Shown: positions 1-9,075 of the stretch, in pieces
Layout: each line of letters opens with the position of its first letter
Position numbering within the stretch: the stretch's first letter is position 1
Source: Nostoc sp. HK-01
GTDB taxonomy: Bacteria > Cyanobacteriota > Cyanobacteriia > Cyanobacteriales > Nostocaceae
NCBI GenBank assembly: GCA_003990705.1
Contig: AP018318.1
Coordinates: 3,475,501-3,539,500, forward strand
DNA: 64,000 nt
Direction of reading: 5' to 3'
Notes under the pieces: model-generated
Seen by the model: the letters and a program-made list of their open reading frames with translations, nothing else
Databases searched by the model: none
Told to the model about the DNA's origin: nothing
Position numbers and translations under genes: made by a program

Positions 1-594
1 TTCTGGAGACTGGCGCATTCCATAGTTATTTGAGCAATTTGTAGTTAAAGTAGGCAATTTATATGTGTGATAGTATGCCCGCACAAAATGATCCGCTGCG
101 GCTTTAGACGCTGCGTAAGGACTATTAGGCGCGTAGGGTGTATCTTCTCGAAAAGCAGGTTCATCAGGCTGAAGTGAACCGTATACTTCATCTGTTGATA
201 TATGCAAAAACCGAAATTGTTGCTGTTTTGGCGGTGATAGTTTTTGCCAATAAAGCCGACTCGCTTCTAGTACATTAAATGTACCAACTACATTAGTTTG
301 AATAAATACTTGCGGACTAAAAATAGAACGATCAACGTGACTTTCGGCAGCAAAGTTGATAATTAAATCAGGTTGATATTGATTTAATAAGTAACTAATT
401 AGTTCAATATTACAAATATCACCTTGCACAAAATGATAGTTGCGATCGCCTCGTAATTCTGCTAAGTTTTCAATATTACTAGCATAGGTTAGTTTGTCTA
501 AATTAATAATGTTAAACCAATTATTTTTTCGGGCTAAAAGAATAAAGTTTGCACCGATAAATCCAGCACCACCAGTTACTAATGCTGTGAGCAT
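1..594 (-). CDS. rfbB: dTDP-glucose 4,6-dehydratase, partial (3' end outside window)
   Basis: Reading leftwards from the ATG at 594, 198 codons stay open to the window edge. The product starts [17 protein letters not shown], a classic Rossmann GxxGxxG nucleotide-binding loop of extended short-chain dehydrogenases, then shows NFAAESHVDRSI, the STDEVYG motif and the YAASKAAADH active site (YxxxK). These motifs together are typical of RmlB/RfbB, which converts dTDP-glucose to dTDP-4-keto-6-deoxyglucose in rhamnose synthesis. It fits the polysaccharide genes that follow. Only about the first 55-60 percent of the usual ~350-residue protein is present because the sequence begins here, not because the gene is broken. 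A UDP- or GDP-sugar dehydratase is possible but the HVDRSI/DEVYG pattern favours dTDP-glucose. Confidence 0.88.
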   Translation of the reverse strand, partial: MLTALVTGGAGFIGANFILLARKNNWFNIINLDKLTYASNIENLAELRGDRNYHFVQGDICNIELISYLLNQYQPDLIINFAAESHVDRSIFSPQVFIQTNVVGTFNVLEASRLYWQKLSPPKQQQFRFLHISTDEVYGSLQPDEPAFREDTPYAPNSPYAASKAAADHFVRAYYHTYKLPTLTTNCSNNYGMRQSPE

Positions 595-718
595 ACATCT
601 TTAAGATTTGATTTATTATTTAACTTATATATAATTGAACTTATATTAAGTATGTTTCTATAAACAAAACTAACACTAGACGAAATCTCTATTTATTTTT
701 GCTCCTCCGAATAATAAT

Positions 719-1444
719 ATGTATCAAACAGACCCTCCGCGTCCCGCAAAAGAATTCTTACCTACAATGTATGATCTTCCTAGTGAAGATCCAAAGGAAC
801 CTGGCTTGCCCGACTAATTTCATATCTGGCAACCCCGCCTGTTAGAAGACACTTTCTCTCCAACAGGCTACCGTGGAGATGAAATATTTATTGCTAGTGA
901 TTTAAATCTCTACTATGACCCTCACCATCCACTATGGTACAAACGCCCAGACTGGTTTGCGATTGTAGGTGGTTCTCGTCTTTATGAACAAAAAGATTTA
1001 CGTTTAAGTTATGTGATTTGGCAAGAAGGTATTGCACCTTTTGTGGTTGTAGAGTTACTGTCTCCTGGTACTGAGAAAGAAGATTTGGGACAAACTCTAA
1101 GAGAGGTTAACCAACCACCGACGAAGTGGGAAGTTTATGAGCGAGTTTTGCGGGTTCCCTACTATATTGTCTTTGACCGTTACTCTGACAAATTACAAGC
1201 ATTCCAACTGGTTGCAGACCGCTACAGTGAAATAGATTTAAATATACCAAGAATTTGGATGCCGAGTTTGCAACTGGGATTAGGACTTTGGCAAGGTTCT
1301 TACCAAGGAATTGAGCGATTGTGGTTACGTTGGTATGATGCAGATGGAAATTGGATTCCTACTCCCGTGGAGCAGGAAAGCCAGAGGGCTGAACGATTAG
1401 CCGCTAAGTTACGAGAGTTTGGAATTGACCCCAACCAAATATAA
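719..1444 (+). pseudogene. Uma2 family (DUF820) putative endonuclease, broken by an in-frame stop
   Basis: An ATG at 719 opens a frame that reads MYQTDPPRPAKEFLPTM...GLPD, then meets TAA at 815-817, and continues in the same frame without another stop to 1444. In Uma2 proteins the segment after GLPD is normally an acidic residue followed by F-H-x-x-Q-P, so the stop looks like a GAA-to-TAA change. Downstream the protein has the family's core: DWFAIVGG, VVVELLSPGTEKED, a YYIVFDRY strand and the C-terminal ERLAAKLREFGIDP tail shared with the Uma2 gene near 19.2-20.1 kb. An internal start at GTG 1013 could make the C-terminal 143 residues. Uma2 proteins have a PD-(D/E)XK-like fold and unknown biological role. 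A sequencing error is the main alternative. Confidence 0.8.
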
Positions 1445-1448
1445 ATCG

Positions 1449-2381
1449 CTACACGGCTTGTAAAATTTCTTCATCTACAGAGAAATCTACTTCTTTCTTA
1501 TCCCGTCCATTGGCGAGATAATCATTGTTCAAGGAATCTGTTAGCCCAGAAATTAAATCATACTTCGGCTGCCAATTTAATTGGGTTTGCGCTTTTTGTA
1601 CCGATGCGAAGAAATGCTGAACGCGCATCGGGAAGGCTTTGCGCTTGCCAAAATCAAACTTTTTCGGGTCGTAGTGAACTATTTTAATTGCATCGGGTGA
1701 TTTGCCAGCCGCTACAACACAAGCACGGGCTAAACCATCGAATGTAACAAAGCGATCGCCTGAAATATTATAAATCTGCCCCACAGCTTTTTGATTGCCA
1801 ATCACCAAAGACATAGCAGTTGCTAAATCTTGCACATGACCCAACTGGGTAATATGCAAGCCGTTACCGGGAATAGCAATTGGGCGATCGCGCACAATTC
1901 TATCAAAAAACCAGCTTTCTAATTCGTTGTAATTACTCGGCCCGTAAATATACGTTGGGCGAATTGAGGTAAAGGGTAAGCCTTTTTCCGCTAAATGAGC
2001 TTCTGTTTCATGTTTACCCTTATGACGACTTTTAGGATCTACTGCATCCCCTTCAACATGGGGTAACTGGTCAGATTTGAGATATACTCCCGCCGAACTC
2101 ATGTAAATAAACTGCTGCACTCTACCTTGGAAAATTTCTGCCAATGGCTGAGTATCACTGAGTTCCCGACCATTATTATCAAAAATGATGTCAAAATTTT
2201 CTTGTGATAATTTTTCTTTTAGCTGTGCTGCATCCGTGCGATCGCCTATAATTTGTCCTACTCCTGACGGTACAGAACGATTACCACGATTGAACAGTAC
2301 CACCTCATGGCCTTGTTTTAAAAGTATTTGAGTTAGGTAAACACCAATGAACCTAGTGCCACCCATAATCAAAATTCGCAT
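1449..2381 (-). CDS. NAD-dependent epimerase/dehydratase family protein (CSP41-like)
   Basis: A 310-residue atypical short-chain dehydrogenase/reductase. The N-terminus MRILIMGGTRFIGVYL carries the GGTRFIG form of the nucleotide-binding loop that marks the chloroplast CSP41/cyanobacterial CSP41-like branch rather than classical sugar epimerases. IFDNNGRELSDT, YMSSAGVYL and RPTYIYGPSNYNELESWFFDR follow, and the usual YxxxK pair is absent, as is common in that branch. In plants CSP41 proteins bind RNA; in cyanobacteria the role is uncertain. It ends 5 bases from the Uma2 pseudogene on the other strand. The heptamer repeat arrays upstream (2408-2519) separate it from the divergent glycosyltransferase. 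Family assignment is solid; substrate is not known. Confidence 0.8.
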   Translation of the reverse strand: MRILIMGGTRFIGVYLTQILLKQGHEVVLFNRGNRSVPSGVGQIIGDRTDAAQLKEKLSQENFDIIFDNNGRELSDTQPLAEIFQGRVQQFIYMSSAGVYLKSDQLPHVEGDAVDPKSRHKGKHETEAHLAEKGLPFTSIRPTYIYGPSNYNELESWFFDRIVRDRPIAIPGNGLHITQLGHVQDLATAMSLVIGNQKAVGQIYNISGDRFVTFDGLARACVVAAGKSPDAIKIVHYDPKKFDFGKRKAFPMRVQHFFASVQKAQTQLNWQPKYDLISGLTDSLNNDYLANGRDKKEVDFSVDEEILQAV

Positions 2382-2407
2382 AAATTCCCCTTTTATATCT
2401 AATGGAG

Positions 2408-2449
2408 AGGCTAAAGGTTAGAGGTTAGAGGCTAGAGCTTAGAAGTTAG
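2408..2449. repeat. heptanucleotide tandem array (STRR type), six units
   Basis: Six consecutive 7-mers of the pattern AGGYTAG (aggctaa, aggttag, aggttag, aggctag, agcttag, aagttag) lie just upstream of the CSP41-like gene. Short tandemly repeated repetitive heptamers are a known feature of heterocyst-forming cyanobacteria. Confidence 0.75.
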
Positions 2450-2484
2450 ATATATAAAATTATCTATCGGTTTTTGATACTCAT

Positions 2485-2519
2485 CCCTAGTCCCTAGCCC
2501 CTCATCCCTACGCCCCATG
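2485..2519. repeat. second heptanucleotide tandem array, five units
   Basis: Five 7-mers of the form CCCTNNN or close to it (ccctagt, ccctagc, ccctcat, ccctacg, ccccatg) in the same intergenic region. The unit differs from the array at 2408-2449, so two heptamer classes lie within 120 bases. Confidence 0.65.
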
Positions 2520-2655
2520 TTCTACTACCCCATTTGAGGTTATCAGGTTGTTGCATCCCTCTGGAACCACTTGTGCTTGAATTCCGTCGGAAGTTCAATC
2601 TGGGGCGCTTCCTTACAATTTGTCTGACTATATTTTCCACCTACTCAAGTTAACT

Positions 2656-3798
2656 GTGTCCTTGAAATATGCTCTGGTTCATGAGTGGTTAACACCTAAA
2701 GCCACCGGTGGTTCAGAACTAGTTGTACAAGAGATTCTGAATCACGTTGATGCTGATTTATATGCCCTAATTGACTTTGAATCCAGCAATTCTGAAAGTT
2801 ACTTGTACAAACGTCAAATTGGTACGACCTTTTTACAACACTTTCCTTATGCGAGGAATGGAGTGCAAAAATATTTGCCTTTGTTACCCTTGGCAATTGA
2901 ACAACTGGATTTGCGTCAATATGACGTAATTTTGTCTTCTTCTCATGCTGTAGCTAAAGGAGTTCTAACTACCCCTGACCAGCTGCATATTTGCTACTGT
3001 CACAGTCCTATGCGTTATGCCTGGGACTTGACTTTTGATTATCTCCAGCAAAGTAAACTAGGTAGTGGTTTACCAGGGTGGTTAACAAAGCATCTACTAC
3101 ATCAGTTGCGCCAGTGGGATGTCTTAAGTGCCAATCGCGTTGATTACTTTATTGCCAATTCCCAGCACACAGCGAGAAGAATTTGGCGTTGCTATCGACG
3201 AGAAGCCGCAGTTATTTATCCACCAGTTAATGTAGAAGCTTTTCCGCTTTTTCTCCAAAAAGAAAATTTTTACTTGACTGTTTCCCGTTTAGTTAGCTAT
3301 AAGCAAGTATCTTTAATTGTCCAAGCTTTCAATAAATTGCAGTTACCATTGGTCATAATTGGTACAGGTTCAGAAATGGAAAAAATTCGCCAAATCGCCA
3401 ACTCTAACATTAAAATACTGGGTTGGCAGCCTGATGATGTAGTAAAAAAATATATGGCTCAAGCCAGGGCATTTGTGTATGCAGCTTGTGAAGATTTTGG
3501 CATTGCCTTAGTAGAAGCACAAGCTTGTGGTACTCCAGTAATTGCTTATGGGGCTGGGGGTGCTTTAGAAACAGTGCAGGATGTGCGATCGCACAAAGAA
3601 CAAGGAACTGGTATATTTTTTCCAGAACAAACAGTAGCAGCCTTGACAGAGGCAGTGGAAAAATTTGAAATGTATCGCAATGCCATCAATCCTGAGTATT
3701 TGCGATCGCACGCTACCCAGTTTTCACCGCAAGTTTTTGCACAGCGTTATCTAGATTTTCTCAACAAGTGCCACAAAAACAGACCCTACTTAGAATAA
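2656..3798 (+). CDS. glycosyltransferase family 4 (group 1)
   Basis: About 380 residues with the two-domain GT-B plan. The N-terminus reads KYALVHEWLTPKATGGSE, the glycine-rich acceptor-side loop of GT4 enzymes; HICYCHSPMRYAWD is a motif often seen in O-antigen/exopolysaccharide GT4 proteins. The donor domain shows PPVNVEAF, LTVSRLVSYK, and the E-x7-E-type motif around CEDFGIALVEAQACGTPVIAYGAGGALE. It probably transfers a hexose from a nucleotide sugar onto a lipid-linked glycan. The start is uncertain: GTG 2656, TTG 2662 (giving MKYALVHEW) and TTG 2620 are all in frame; the conserved sequence begins at KYALVHEW, so a short N-terminus is preferred. It heads a + strand run with the sugar transferase, gmd and fcl. 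Confidence 0.85.
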   Translation: MSLKYALVHEWLTPKATGGSELVVQEILNHVDADLYALIDFESSNSESYLYKRQIGTTFLQHFPYARNGVQKYLPLLPLAIEQLDLRQYDVILSSSHAVAKGVLTTPDQLHICYCHSPMRYAWDLTFDYLQQSKLGSGLPGWLTKHLLHQLRQWDVLSANRVDYFIANSQHTARRIWRCYRREAAVIYPPVNVEAFPLFLQKENFYLTVSRLVSYKQVSLIVQAFNKLQLPLVIIGTGSEMEKIRQIANSNIKILGWQPDDVVKKYMAQARAFVYAACEDFGIALVEAQACGTPVIAYGAGGALETVQDVRSHKEQGTGIFFPEQTVAALTEAVEKFEMYRNAINPEYLRSHATQFSPQVFAQRYLDFLNKCHKNRPYLE

Positions 3799-3908
3799 TG
3801 GTCGAAATTTGTGTACGGAAATTGTGTATGCTTTTGGAACTTCCCTCCAGAAGCACCTCATTTTGGCTTTAAGATTGGGACTATGTGTGGTGTGGATTAT
3901 TAAGGAGT

Positions 3909-4670
3909 ATGATGACTGCCCAGAGCTCACTCCTCTCCGGCAAGCGAAGCCTACGGCAAGACGCTAGCTCGTCTACGCGTACTTTCTTAAAACGTAGTAA
4001 AAAAACCAAGACACCCAAGGTAAAACCCAAGGGTTTGTCCGTTCAGGCTTTAAACGGAGAGTTTGTTAAGCGACTATTCGACATCGGGTTTTCGCTATCA
4101 GTACTGATTTTGTTTTTTCCCCTTTACTTAATTTTGGCCTTACTTATTGCATTAAGCTCAGAAGGCCCGATTTTTTATGTCCAAGAACGGGTAGGTAAAA
4201 ACTACAAACGCTTCAATTGTATTAAATTCCGCACAATGGTGAGCAATGCAGACGAAATACTCGTGCAAATGATGGAAACATCGCCCCAATTGCGGCAAGA
4301 ATTTGAAAGCAGTTTTAAGCTGAAACATGACCCGCGAATTACCACAATTGGTAGATTTCTGCGTATTACTAGCTTGGACGAATTTCCTCAATTTTGGAAT
4401 GTTTTAAAAGGAGACATGAGCGTCGTTGGGCCGCGCCCCCTAGTAACAGAAGAATTACCAAAATACGGTAATCACATAGGTCAGATATTAACAATCAGAC
4501 CAGGAATTACTGGCTTGTGGCAGGTTTCAGGACGTAATGACATCCCTTACCCCAGAAGAGTTCAAATAGACCTACACTATGTGAAATTTCGGAATTTCTG
4601 GCTTGATTTGTGGATAATACTGAAAACGATTGATGTGGTCATCATGCCTAAAAATAACGGAGCTTACTGA
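3909..4670 (+). CDS. initiating sugar transferase (bacterial sugar transferase family)
   Basis: A polyprenyl-phosphate hexose-1-phosphate transferase of the WcaJ/RfbP type. After a low-complexity basic N-terminus there is one hydrophobic segment (FDIGFSLSVLILFFPLYLIL), then the catalytic domain with GPIFYVQERVG, FNCIKFRTM, TSLDEFPQFWNVLKGDMSVVGPRP and RPGITGLWQVSGR. It loads the first sugar phosphate on undecaprenyl phosphate at the cytoplasmic membrane. Starts at ATG 3909 or 3912 sit just after AAGGAG (3902-3907); GTG 3885 is also in frame. The first ~30 codons overlap a 45-base dispersed repeat (3937-3981) that adds residues not expected in the family. A hairpin terminator follows at 4690-4712. 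Confidence 0.88.
   Translation: MMTAQSSLLSGKRSLRQDASSSTRTFLKRSKKTKTPKVKPKGLSVQALNGEFVKRLFDIGFSLSVLILFFPLYLILALLIALSSEGPIFYVQERVGKNYKRFNCIKFRTMVSNADEILVQMMETSPQLRQEFESSFKLKHDPRITTIGRFLRITSLDEFPQFWNVLKGDMSVVGPRPLVTEELPKYGNHIGQILTIRPGITGLWQVSGRNDIPYPRRVQIDLHYVKFRNFWLDLWIILKTIDVVIMPKNNGAY
3937..3981. repeat. short dispersed repeat inside the 5' end of a coding sequence
   Basis: A GC-richer 45-base segment containing CGGCAAG twice (3938 and 3954) plus GACGCTAGCTCGTCTACGCG has the look of the small dispersed repeats scattered between genes of Nostoc-type genomes. Here it falls within the sugar transferase reading frame, 45 bases long and so frame-neutral, and encodes a Ser/Arg-rich stretch before the membrane segment. 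Recognition is by eye. Confidence 0.55.
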
Positions 4671-4689
4671 GCAAGACTCAACATTGATC

Positions 4690-4712
4690 ATAGGGGCAAT
4701 AAATGCCCCTAT
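4690..4712 (+). terminator. hairpin terminator after the sugar transferase
   Basis: Perfect 9-bp arms ATAGGGGCA and TGCCCCTAT around a 5-base loop, 20 bases past the stop of the sugar transferase. The trailing U-tract is weak (ttaac), so termination efficiency is uncertain. Confidence 0.6.
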
Positions 4713-5061
4713 TTAACTATCTATTTAGTCTTCTAGTTTCAATTTTTACCAGTCTTTAAGCCAACAACCTAATAAATAAATCCCTCAAATTTTCAATTGA
4801 TCTAGGCTTAACAAAAATCTAGATTGTATAAAGTTTTGGTAAAATTTACGCAATAAATTAAAAATTTACTCCAATCATTGAGTTAATCTACTCAGAATTG
4901 ACTTGTTAAATAATTCTTAATTAAGTATATTTGTTTACGGCAAAATTCTGCTATCAATTAAGACCCGTAAGTTTCCCATTAGGCAATTTAGCCATTAGCT
5001 GCTAGGTTGTATCAGTTGGAATGGAACTATACAGATCAAAAATCACAAGGGATAATTGAGC
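4713..5061. other. AT-rich intergenic region before gmd
   Basis: No open frame of note. It probably holds the promoter for gmd-fcl; AAGGG at 5047-5051 is the likely ribosome site for the ATG at 5062. Confidence 0.5.
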
Positions 5062-6141
5062 ATGGTGCAAACTAAGCGAGCGTTGATTACTGGTATTACA
5101 GGTCAAGATGGTTCATATCTAAGTGAGTTTTTGTTAGAGCAAGGTTACGAAGTTCATGGAATTATTCGTCGGACTTCCACCTTCAATACAGACCGCATTG
5201 ATCATATTTACGAAGACCCCCACAAAGATGGTGTGCGGTTATTGCTTCACTATGGTGATTTGACGGATGGTACAACGCTGCGACGAATTTTAGAAGAAGT
5301 TCAACCAACCGAAATATACAATTTGGGAGCGCAATCCCATGTGAGGGTGAGCTTTGATTCACCAGAGTATACAGTTGATGCAGTGGGTATGGGTACACTG
5401 CGTCTATTAGAAGCGATTCGAGATTATCAGCAACGCACTGGTACTGAAGTCCGTTTCTATCAAGCTGGTTCTTCGGAAATGTATGGTTTAGTCCAAGCAG
5501 TACCGCAAAGCGAGACAACACCATTTTATCCCCGCAGTCCCTACGCTTGTGCAAAAGTTTACGCTCACTGGCAAACAGTAAATTACCGCGAATCTTACAA
5601 TTTGTTTGCTTGTAACGGTATTTTGTTTAACCACGAGTCTCCACGGCGTGGAGAAACTTTTGTTACCCGTAAAATTACTAGAGCAGTAGCGAGAATTGTA
5701 GCTGGCAAGCAGAAAAAGCTGTATATGGGTAATCTTGATGCTAAACGAGATTGGGGTTACGCAAAAGATTACGTCCGAGCTATGTGGTTGATGTTACAAA
5801 AAGAACAGCCAGATGATTATGTAATTGCAACTGGTGAAACCCACTCAGTAAAAGAATTTTTAGAGTTAGCTTTTGGTTACGTCAATCTCAATTGGCAAGA
5901 TTACATAGAGTTTGACGATCGCTACCTGCGTCCCGCCGAAGTAGACTTATTGATCGGTGATCCTACTAAGGCAAAACAAAAGTTAGGTTGGGAACCGTCA
6001 GTTACCTTTGAAGGATTAGTCTCCCTCATGGTGGAAGCAGATTTACAAGCATTGGGTCACACTTCACCCAATGGCAATGGTTCATCAATGCCTGTAGATA
6101 TTGCTACTATTCGTCAAGAATTGGGCGCTCTCCACTTCTGA
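5062..6141 (+). CDS. gmd: GDP-mannose 4,6-dehydratase
   Basis: A 359-residue enzyme that turns GDP-D-mannose into GDP-4-keto-6-deoxymannose, the first step to GDP-L-fucose, in the cytoplasm. The sequence shows [27 protein letters not shown], the hallmark [10 protein letters not shown] loop of Gmd, then [33 protein letters not shown], the catalytic [12 protein letters not shown] (YxxxK), and [16 protein letters not shown] and [10 protein letters not shown] near the end. All are diagnostic for Gmd. ATG 5062 is preferred over the in-frame TTG 5056 because AAGGG lies 10 bases upstream. fcl follows 23 bases later, giving a two-gene GDP-fucose operon. Confidence 0.95.
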   Translation: MVQTKRALITGITGQDGSYLSEFLLEQGYEVHGIIRRTSTFNTDRIDHIYEDPHKDGVRLLLHYGDLTDGTTLRRILEEVQPTEIYNLGAQSHVRVSFDSPEYTVDAVGMGTLRLLEAIRDYQQRTGTEVRFYQAGSSEMYGLVQAVPQSETTPFYPRSPYACAKVYAHWQTVNYRESYNLFACNGILFNHESPRRGETFVTRKITRAVARIVAGKQKKLYMGNLDAKRDWGYAKDYVRAMWLMLQKEQPDDYVIATGETHSVKEFLELAFGYVNLNWQDYIEFDDRYLRPAEVDLLIGDPTKAKQKLGWEPSVTFEGLVSLMVEADLQALGHTSPNGNGSSMPVDIATIRQELGALHF

Positions 6142-6164
6142 TTCACACCTCTGAGGATAAAAAT

Positions 6165-7109
6165 ATGACCGCCTTAGAACTGAAAAACAAAAGGATTCTC
6201 GTCACAGGTGGGGCGGGATTCCTCGGTCGTCAGGTAATAGATCAGCTGTGTAAGGCTGGGGCTGATAATGCGAAAATTACAGTACCGCGATCGCGTGAAT
6301 GTGACATCCGTGTTTGGGAAAACTGTCAACGCGCAGTTGACCAACAAGATATCATTATCCATCTAGCGGCTCACGTCGGTGGCATTGGTCTCAACCGCGA
6401 AAAGCCAGCAGAGTTATTCTACGACAACTTAATTATGGGAACCCAGCTAATTCATGCTGCCCATCAAGCTGGAGTAGAAAAATTCGTTTGTGTTGGTACA
6501 ATCTGTGCCTACCCTAAATTTACACCAGTGCCATTTAAAGAAGATGACCTTTGGAATGGCTACCCAGAAGAAACTAACGCACCTTACGGTGTGGCGAAGA
6601 AAGCATTGTTAGTTCAGCTGCAATCTTACCGCCAGCAATATGGATTCAATGGAATTTACCTATTACCTGTGAATTTATACGGGCCAGAAGATAACTTTGA
6701 CCCCAGAAGTTCTCACGTAATTCCCGCATTAATTCGCAAAGTTCACGAAGCCCAAATTAACGGAGATAAACAACTTCCGGTTTGGGGTGATGGTAGTCCT
6801 ACCCGCGAGTTTCTTTATTCTGAAGATGCAGCACGGGGTATTGTTATGGGGACGCAACACTACCATGAATCGGAACCAGTGAACCTAGGTACTGGTTATG
6901 AAATCATCATTCGTGATTTGATTACCCTGATTTGCGAATTGATGGAGTTTGACGGTGAAATTGTTTGGGAAACCGACAAACCCAATGGTCAACCCCGCAG
7001 ATGTTTAGATACAGAACGCGCCAAGCAAGCTTTTGGCTTTACCGCACAAGTTGGCTTTAGAGAAGGGCTAAAAAATACCATTGATTGGTATCGTCAAAAC
7101 GCTGCTTAA
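6165..7109 (+). CDS. fcl: GDP-L-fucose synthase
   Basis: A 314-residue epimerase-reductase that completes GDP-L-fucose synthesis from the Gmd product using NADPH. It has [14 protein letters not shown] (GxxGxxG), [22 protein letters not shown], the active site [14 protein letters not shown] (YxxxK) and [23 protein letters not shown], all matching WcaG/Fcl. A Shine-Dalgarno-like GAGG precedes the ATG. It is co-transcribed with gmd and closed by the strong hairpin at 7137-7174. In this setting the fucose is probably used for an exopolysaccharide or glycolipid made by the neighbouring transferases. Confidence 0.94.
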   Translation: MTALELKNKRILVTGGAGFLGRQVIDQLCKAGADNAKITVPRSRECDIRVWENCQRAVDQQDIIIHLAAHVGGIGLNREKPAELFYDNLIMGTQLIHAAHQAGVEKFVCVGTICAYPKFTPVPFKEDDLWNGYPEETNAPYGVAKKALLVQLQSYRQQYGFNGIYLLPVNLYGPEDNFDPRSSHVIPALIRKVHEAQINGDKQLPVWGDGSPTREFLYSEDAARGIVMGTQHYHESEPVNLGTGYEIIIRDLITLICELMEFDGEIVWETDKPNGQPRRCLDTERAKQAFGFTAQVGFREGLKNTIDWYRQNAA

Positions 7110-7136
7110 ATACAATACAAATGCTCTAGGCTAGGT

Positions 7137-7174
7137 TTGTAGAGACGCTGCTACGCAGCGTCTCTACAATTTTT
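7137..7174 (+). terminator. 15-bp hairpin with U-tract after fcl (also a dispersed-repeat type)
   Basis: Arms TTGTAGAGACGCTGC and GCAGCGTCTCTACAA are perfectly complementary around TAC and are followed by TTTTT. Position and structure fit a rho-independent terminator. The GTAGAGACG...CGTCTCTAC outline is also a recurrent hairpin repeat in Nostoc-type genomes, so it may be a repeat doing a terminator's job. Confidence 0.75.
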
Positions 7175-7190
7175 ATGAATAGATTTTTAT

Positions 7191-7766
7191 ATGGATACAG
7201 TTAATATACAGCTAGATAAAGTTAAACTACGCCGCACATTACTAAAAAAACGGCAATTGATGTCTGTTGAAGAATGGAGAGAAAAAAGCGATCGCATTTG
7301 CACTCAAATACAAACTTTTATTTTTTATAGTGACGCAAAAACAATACTCGCATATTTCAGCTTTCGCCAAGAACCTGATTTAAGTCTTTTATTTGCAGAT
7401 ACTAAATATCAATGGGGATTTCCGCGCTGCGTTGGTAATTCCTTATCTTGGTATGTTTGGCAATCTGGAGACTCGCTGCAAATTAACAGCTATGGTATTA
7501 GCGAACCTCATCCCGATGCGCCAACCATAGACCCTAGTGAAGTCGATTTAATTCTTGTGCCTAGTATAGCTTGCGATCGCCAAGGATATCGCTTGGGTTA
7601 CGGTGGCGGATATTATGACCGCTTACTCAGTTCTCCAGAATGGGCAAATAAACCAACTGTAGGTATAGTATTTGATTTTGCTTACTTGCAGCGAATACCG
7701 ATCGCACCTTGGGATAAACCTCTAAAAATTGTTGTGAGTGAAACTGGCTTGACTGGAAAAGATTAA
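7191..7766 (+). CDS. 5-formyltetrahydrofolate cyclo-ligase
   Basis: A 191-residue cytosolic enzyme that uses ATP to convert 5-formyl-THF to 5,10-methenyl-THF, recycling a storage folate. The family signature is clear: an N-terminal LRRTLLKKRQLM basic helix, an ILAYFSFRQEPDL strand, and the C-terminal LILVPSIACDRQGYRLGYGGGYYDRLL, where the glycine-rich GYGGGYYDR loop binds substrate and ATP. Length is normal. ATG at 7191 comes right after the fcl terminator, so it likely has its own promoter. The next gene begins 12 bases after the stop. Confidence 0.92.
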   Translation: MDTVNIQLDKVKLRRTLLKKRQLMSVEEWREKSDRICTQIQTFIFYSDAKTILAYFSFRQEPDLSLLFADTKYQWGFPRCVGNSLSWYVWQSGDSLQINSYGISEPHPDAPTIDPSEVDLILVPSIACDRQGYRLGYGGGYYDRLLSSPEWANKPTVGIVFDFAYLQRIPIAPWDKPLKIVVSETGLTGKD

Positions 7767-7778
7767 AGCTTCAGGATA

Positions 7779-8825
7779 ATGAAGACACATAATCAAATAT
7801 TTTCTATGAATAATCCAGTATCATCTACCACTGAGCAGGAAGCACTGCTCGACGAGATTATAGCAACTAGTCTTCAAGCTCAACAGCAAACAGGCCCAGA
7901 CCTCCGCCAAATTCATAGCAAAAGTCATGGACTCCTTTGGGGAGAGTTGATTATTGAACCACATCTTTCTGAGGACTTGAGAGTAGGTTTGTTTAAAACC
8001 CCTCAAACTTATCCTGTGTGGATTCGTTTTTCTAATGGTGGTTCGCCTCAAAAACGTGGTACGTTCAACTCCGATAGCCAGCCTGATGTTCGCGGTATCG
8101 CCATCAAGGTGATCAATGTAGATGGACAAAAAGTGCTAGATGACGAAGAAAAAACACAAGATTTTATCCTCAACAACTATCCTATTTTCTTGACTAAAGA
8201 TGTTCGTGATTATGCCGATTTAGCCAAAGCAGGTAGTGGACAACTTACACCAGAGCGAATGGAAGAACTGACTTACGCCTTTGCTATTTTGCAAAAAATT
8301 GGTAGTAAGAAGATAGGTAATCCACTTTTAATTCAATATTGGAGTATGGCTCCATTTAAGTTTGGCGATAAATTTGTCAAATTTTCCGTCAAACCACAAC
8401 AGCCGGAACAACCTCCCGAAACAATTCCAGAATCGGAAAACTACCTACGGGAAGCAATAGTCAAATATTTGACACTAGAAGGTAAAGAAGCCTCTTTTGA
8501 CTTCCTGATTCAGTTTTATGTAGATGATGAAAAGACACCAATTGAAAACCATGTTCAGGAATGGCAAGAGGCAGATTCACCATTTATTAAAGTTGCAACT
8601 GTGCGTATTCCTAGTCAAAAATTTGATTTTGAAGAACGCAAGCGTTTAGATGAAGGTATGTTATTCTCACCTTGGCATACACTCTTAGAACATGAGCCTG
8701 TTGGTAGTGTGAATCTCTCACGCAAGCGGCTTTACAGCGAACTTGCAAAATATCGACGAGAGCAAATTGCCCAACGCTTGCGGGAACCACAACCTCATAC
8801 AGTAGTTCAAGATGAACCACTGTAA
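7779..8825 (+). CDS. mini-catalase family haem protein
   Basis: At 348 residues this is much shorter than a monofunctional catalase (~480 or more) but keeps its haem-site landmarks. RQIHSKSHGLLWGEL holds the distal His (about residue 46); QPDVRGIAIKV matches the catalase DVRGFALK segment; FILNNYPIF carries the distal Asn; and NLSRKRLYSELAKYR near the C-terminus has the proximal Arg/Tyr pattern. Catalase-related proteins of this size include allene oxide synthases and fatty-acid peroxide-handling haem proteins as well as simple catalases, so H2O2 need not be the substrate. The start at 7779 has GGA close upstream; ATG 7806 is an alternative. The gene sits 12 bases after the cyclo-ligase and may share its transcript. 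Confidence 0.8.
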   Translation: MKTHNQIFSMNNPVSSTTEQEALLDEIIATSLQAQQQTGPDLRQIHSKSHGLLWGELIIEPHLSEDLRVGLFKTPQTYPVWIRFSNGGSPQKRGTFNSDSQPDVRGIAIKVINVDGQKVLDDEEKTQDFILNNYPIFLTKDVRDYADLAKAGSGQLTPERMEELTYAFAILQKIGSKKIGNPLLIQYWSMAPFKFGDKFVKFSVKPQQPEQPPETIPESENYLREAIVKYLTLEGKEASFDFLIQFYVDDEKTPIENHVQEWQEADSPFIKVATVRIPSQKFDFEERKRLDEGMLFSPWHTLLEHEPVGSVNLSRKRLYSELAKYRREQIAQRLREPQPHTVVQDEPL

Positions 8826-9075
8826 ATCAGATTGAAACTGCTTAAGTTTAGGGGTTATATTATGTTCGATAGCTTGCGTTAGAGACAATTGTTTCTGACG
8901 CAGAAAATACAAATTTATGTAGATGAAGATATGCAATTATCGAGGATCTTTGCATTGCAAATTTTAGTAGACAGCACAATAATTTTAGACATCTTTGACA
9001 GCAGAATTACGTTTTAATTATTTGAATAATTCCAGGTTGATAATTAGATTCCCAATTATAAAAATTAGGTTAATT

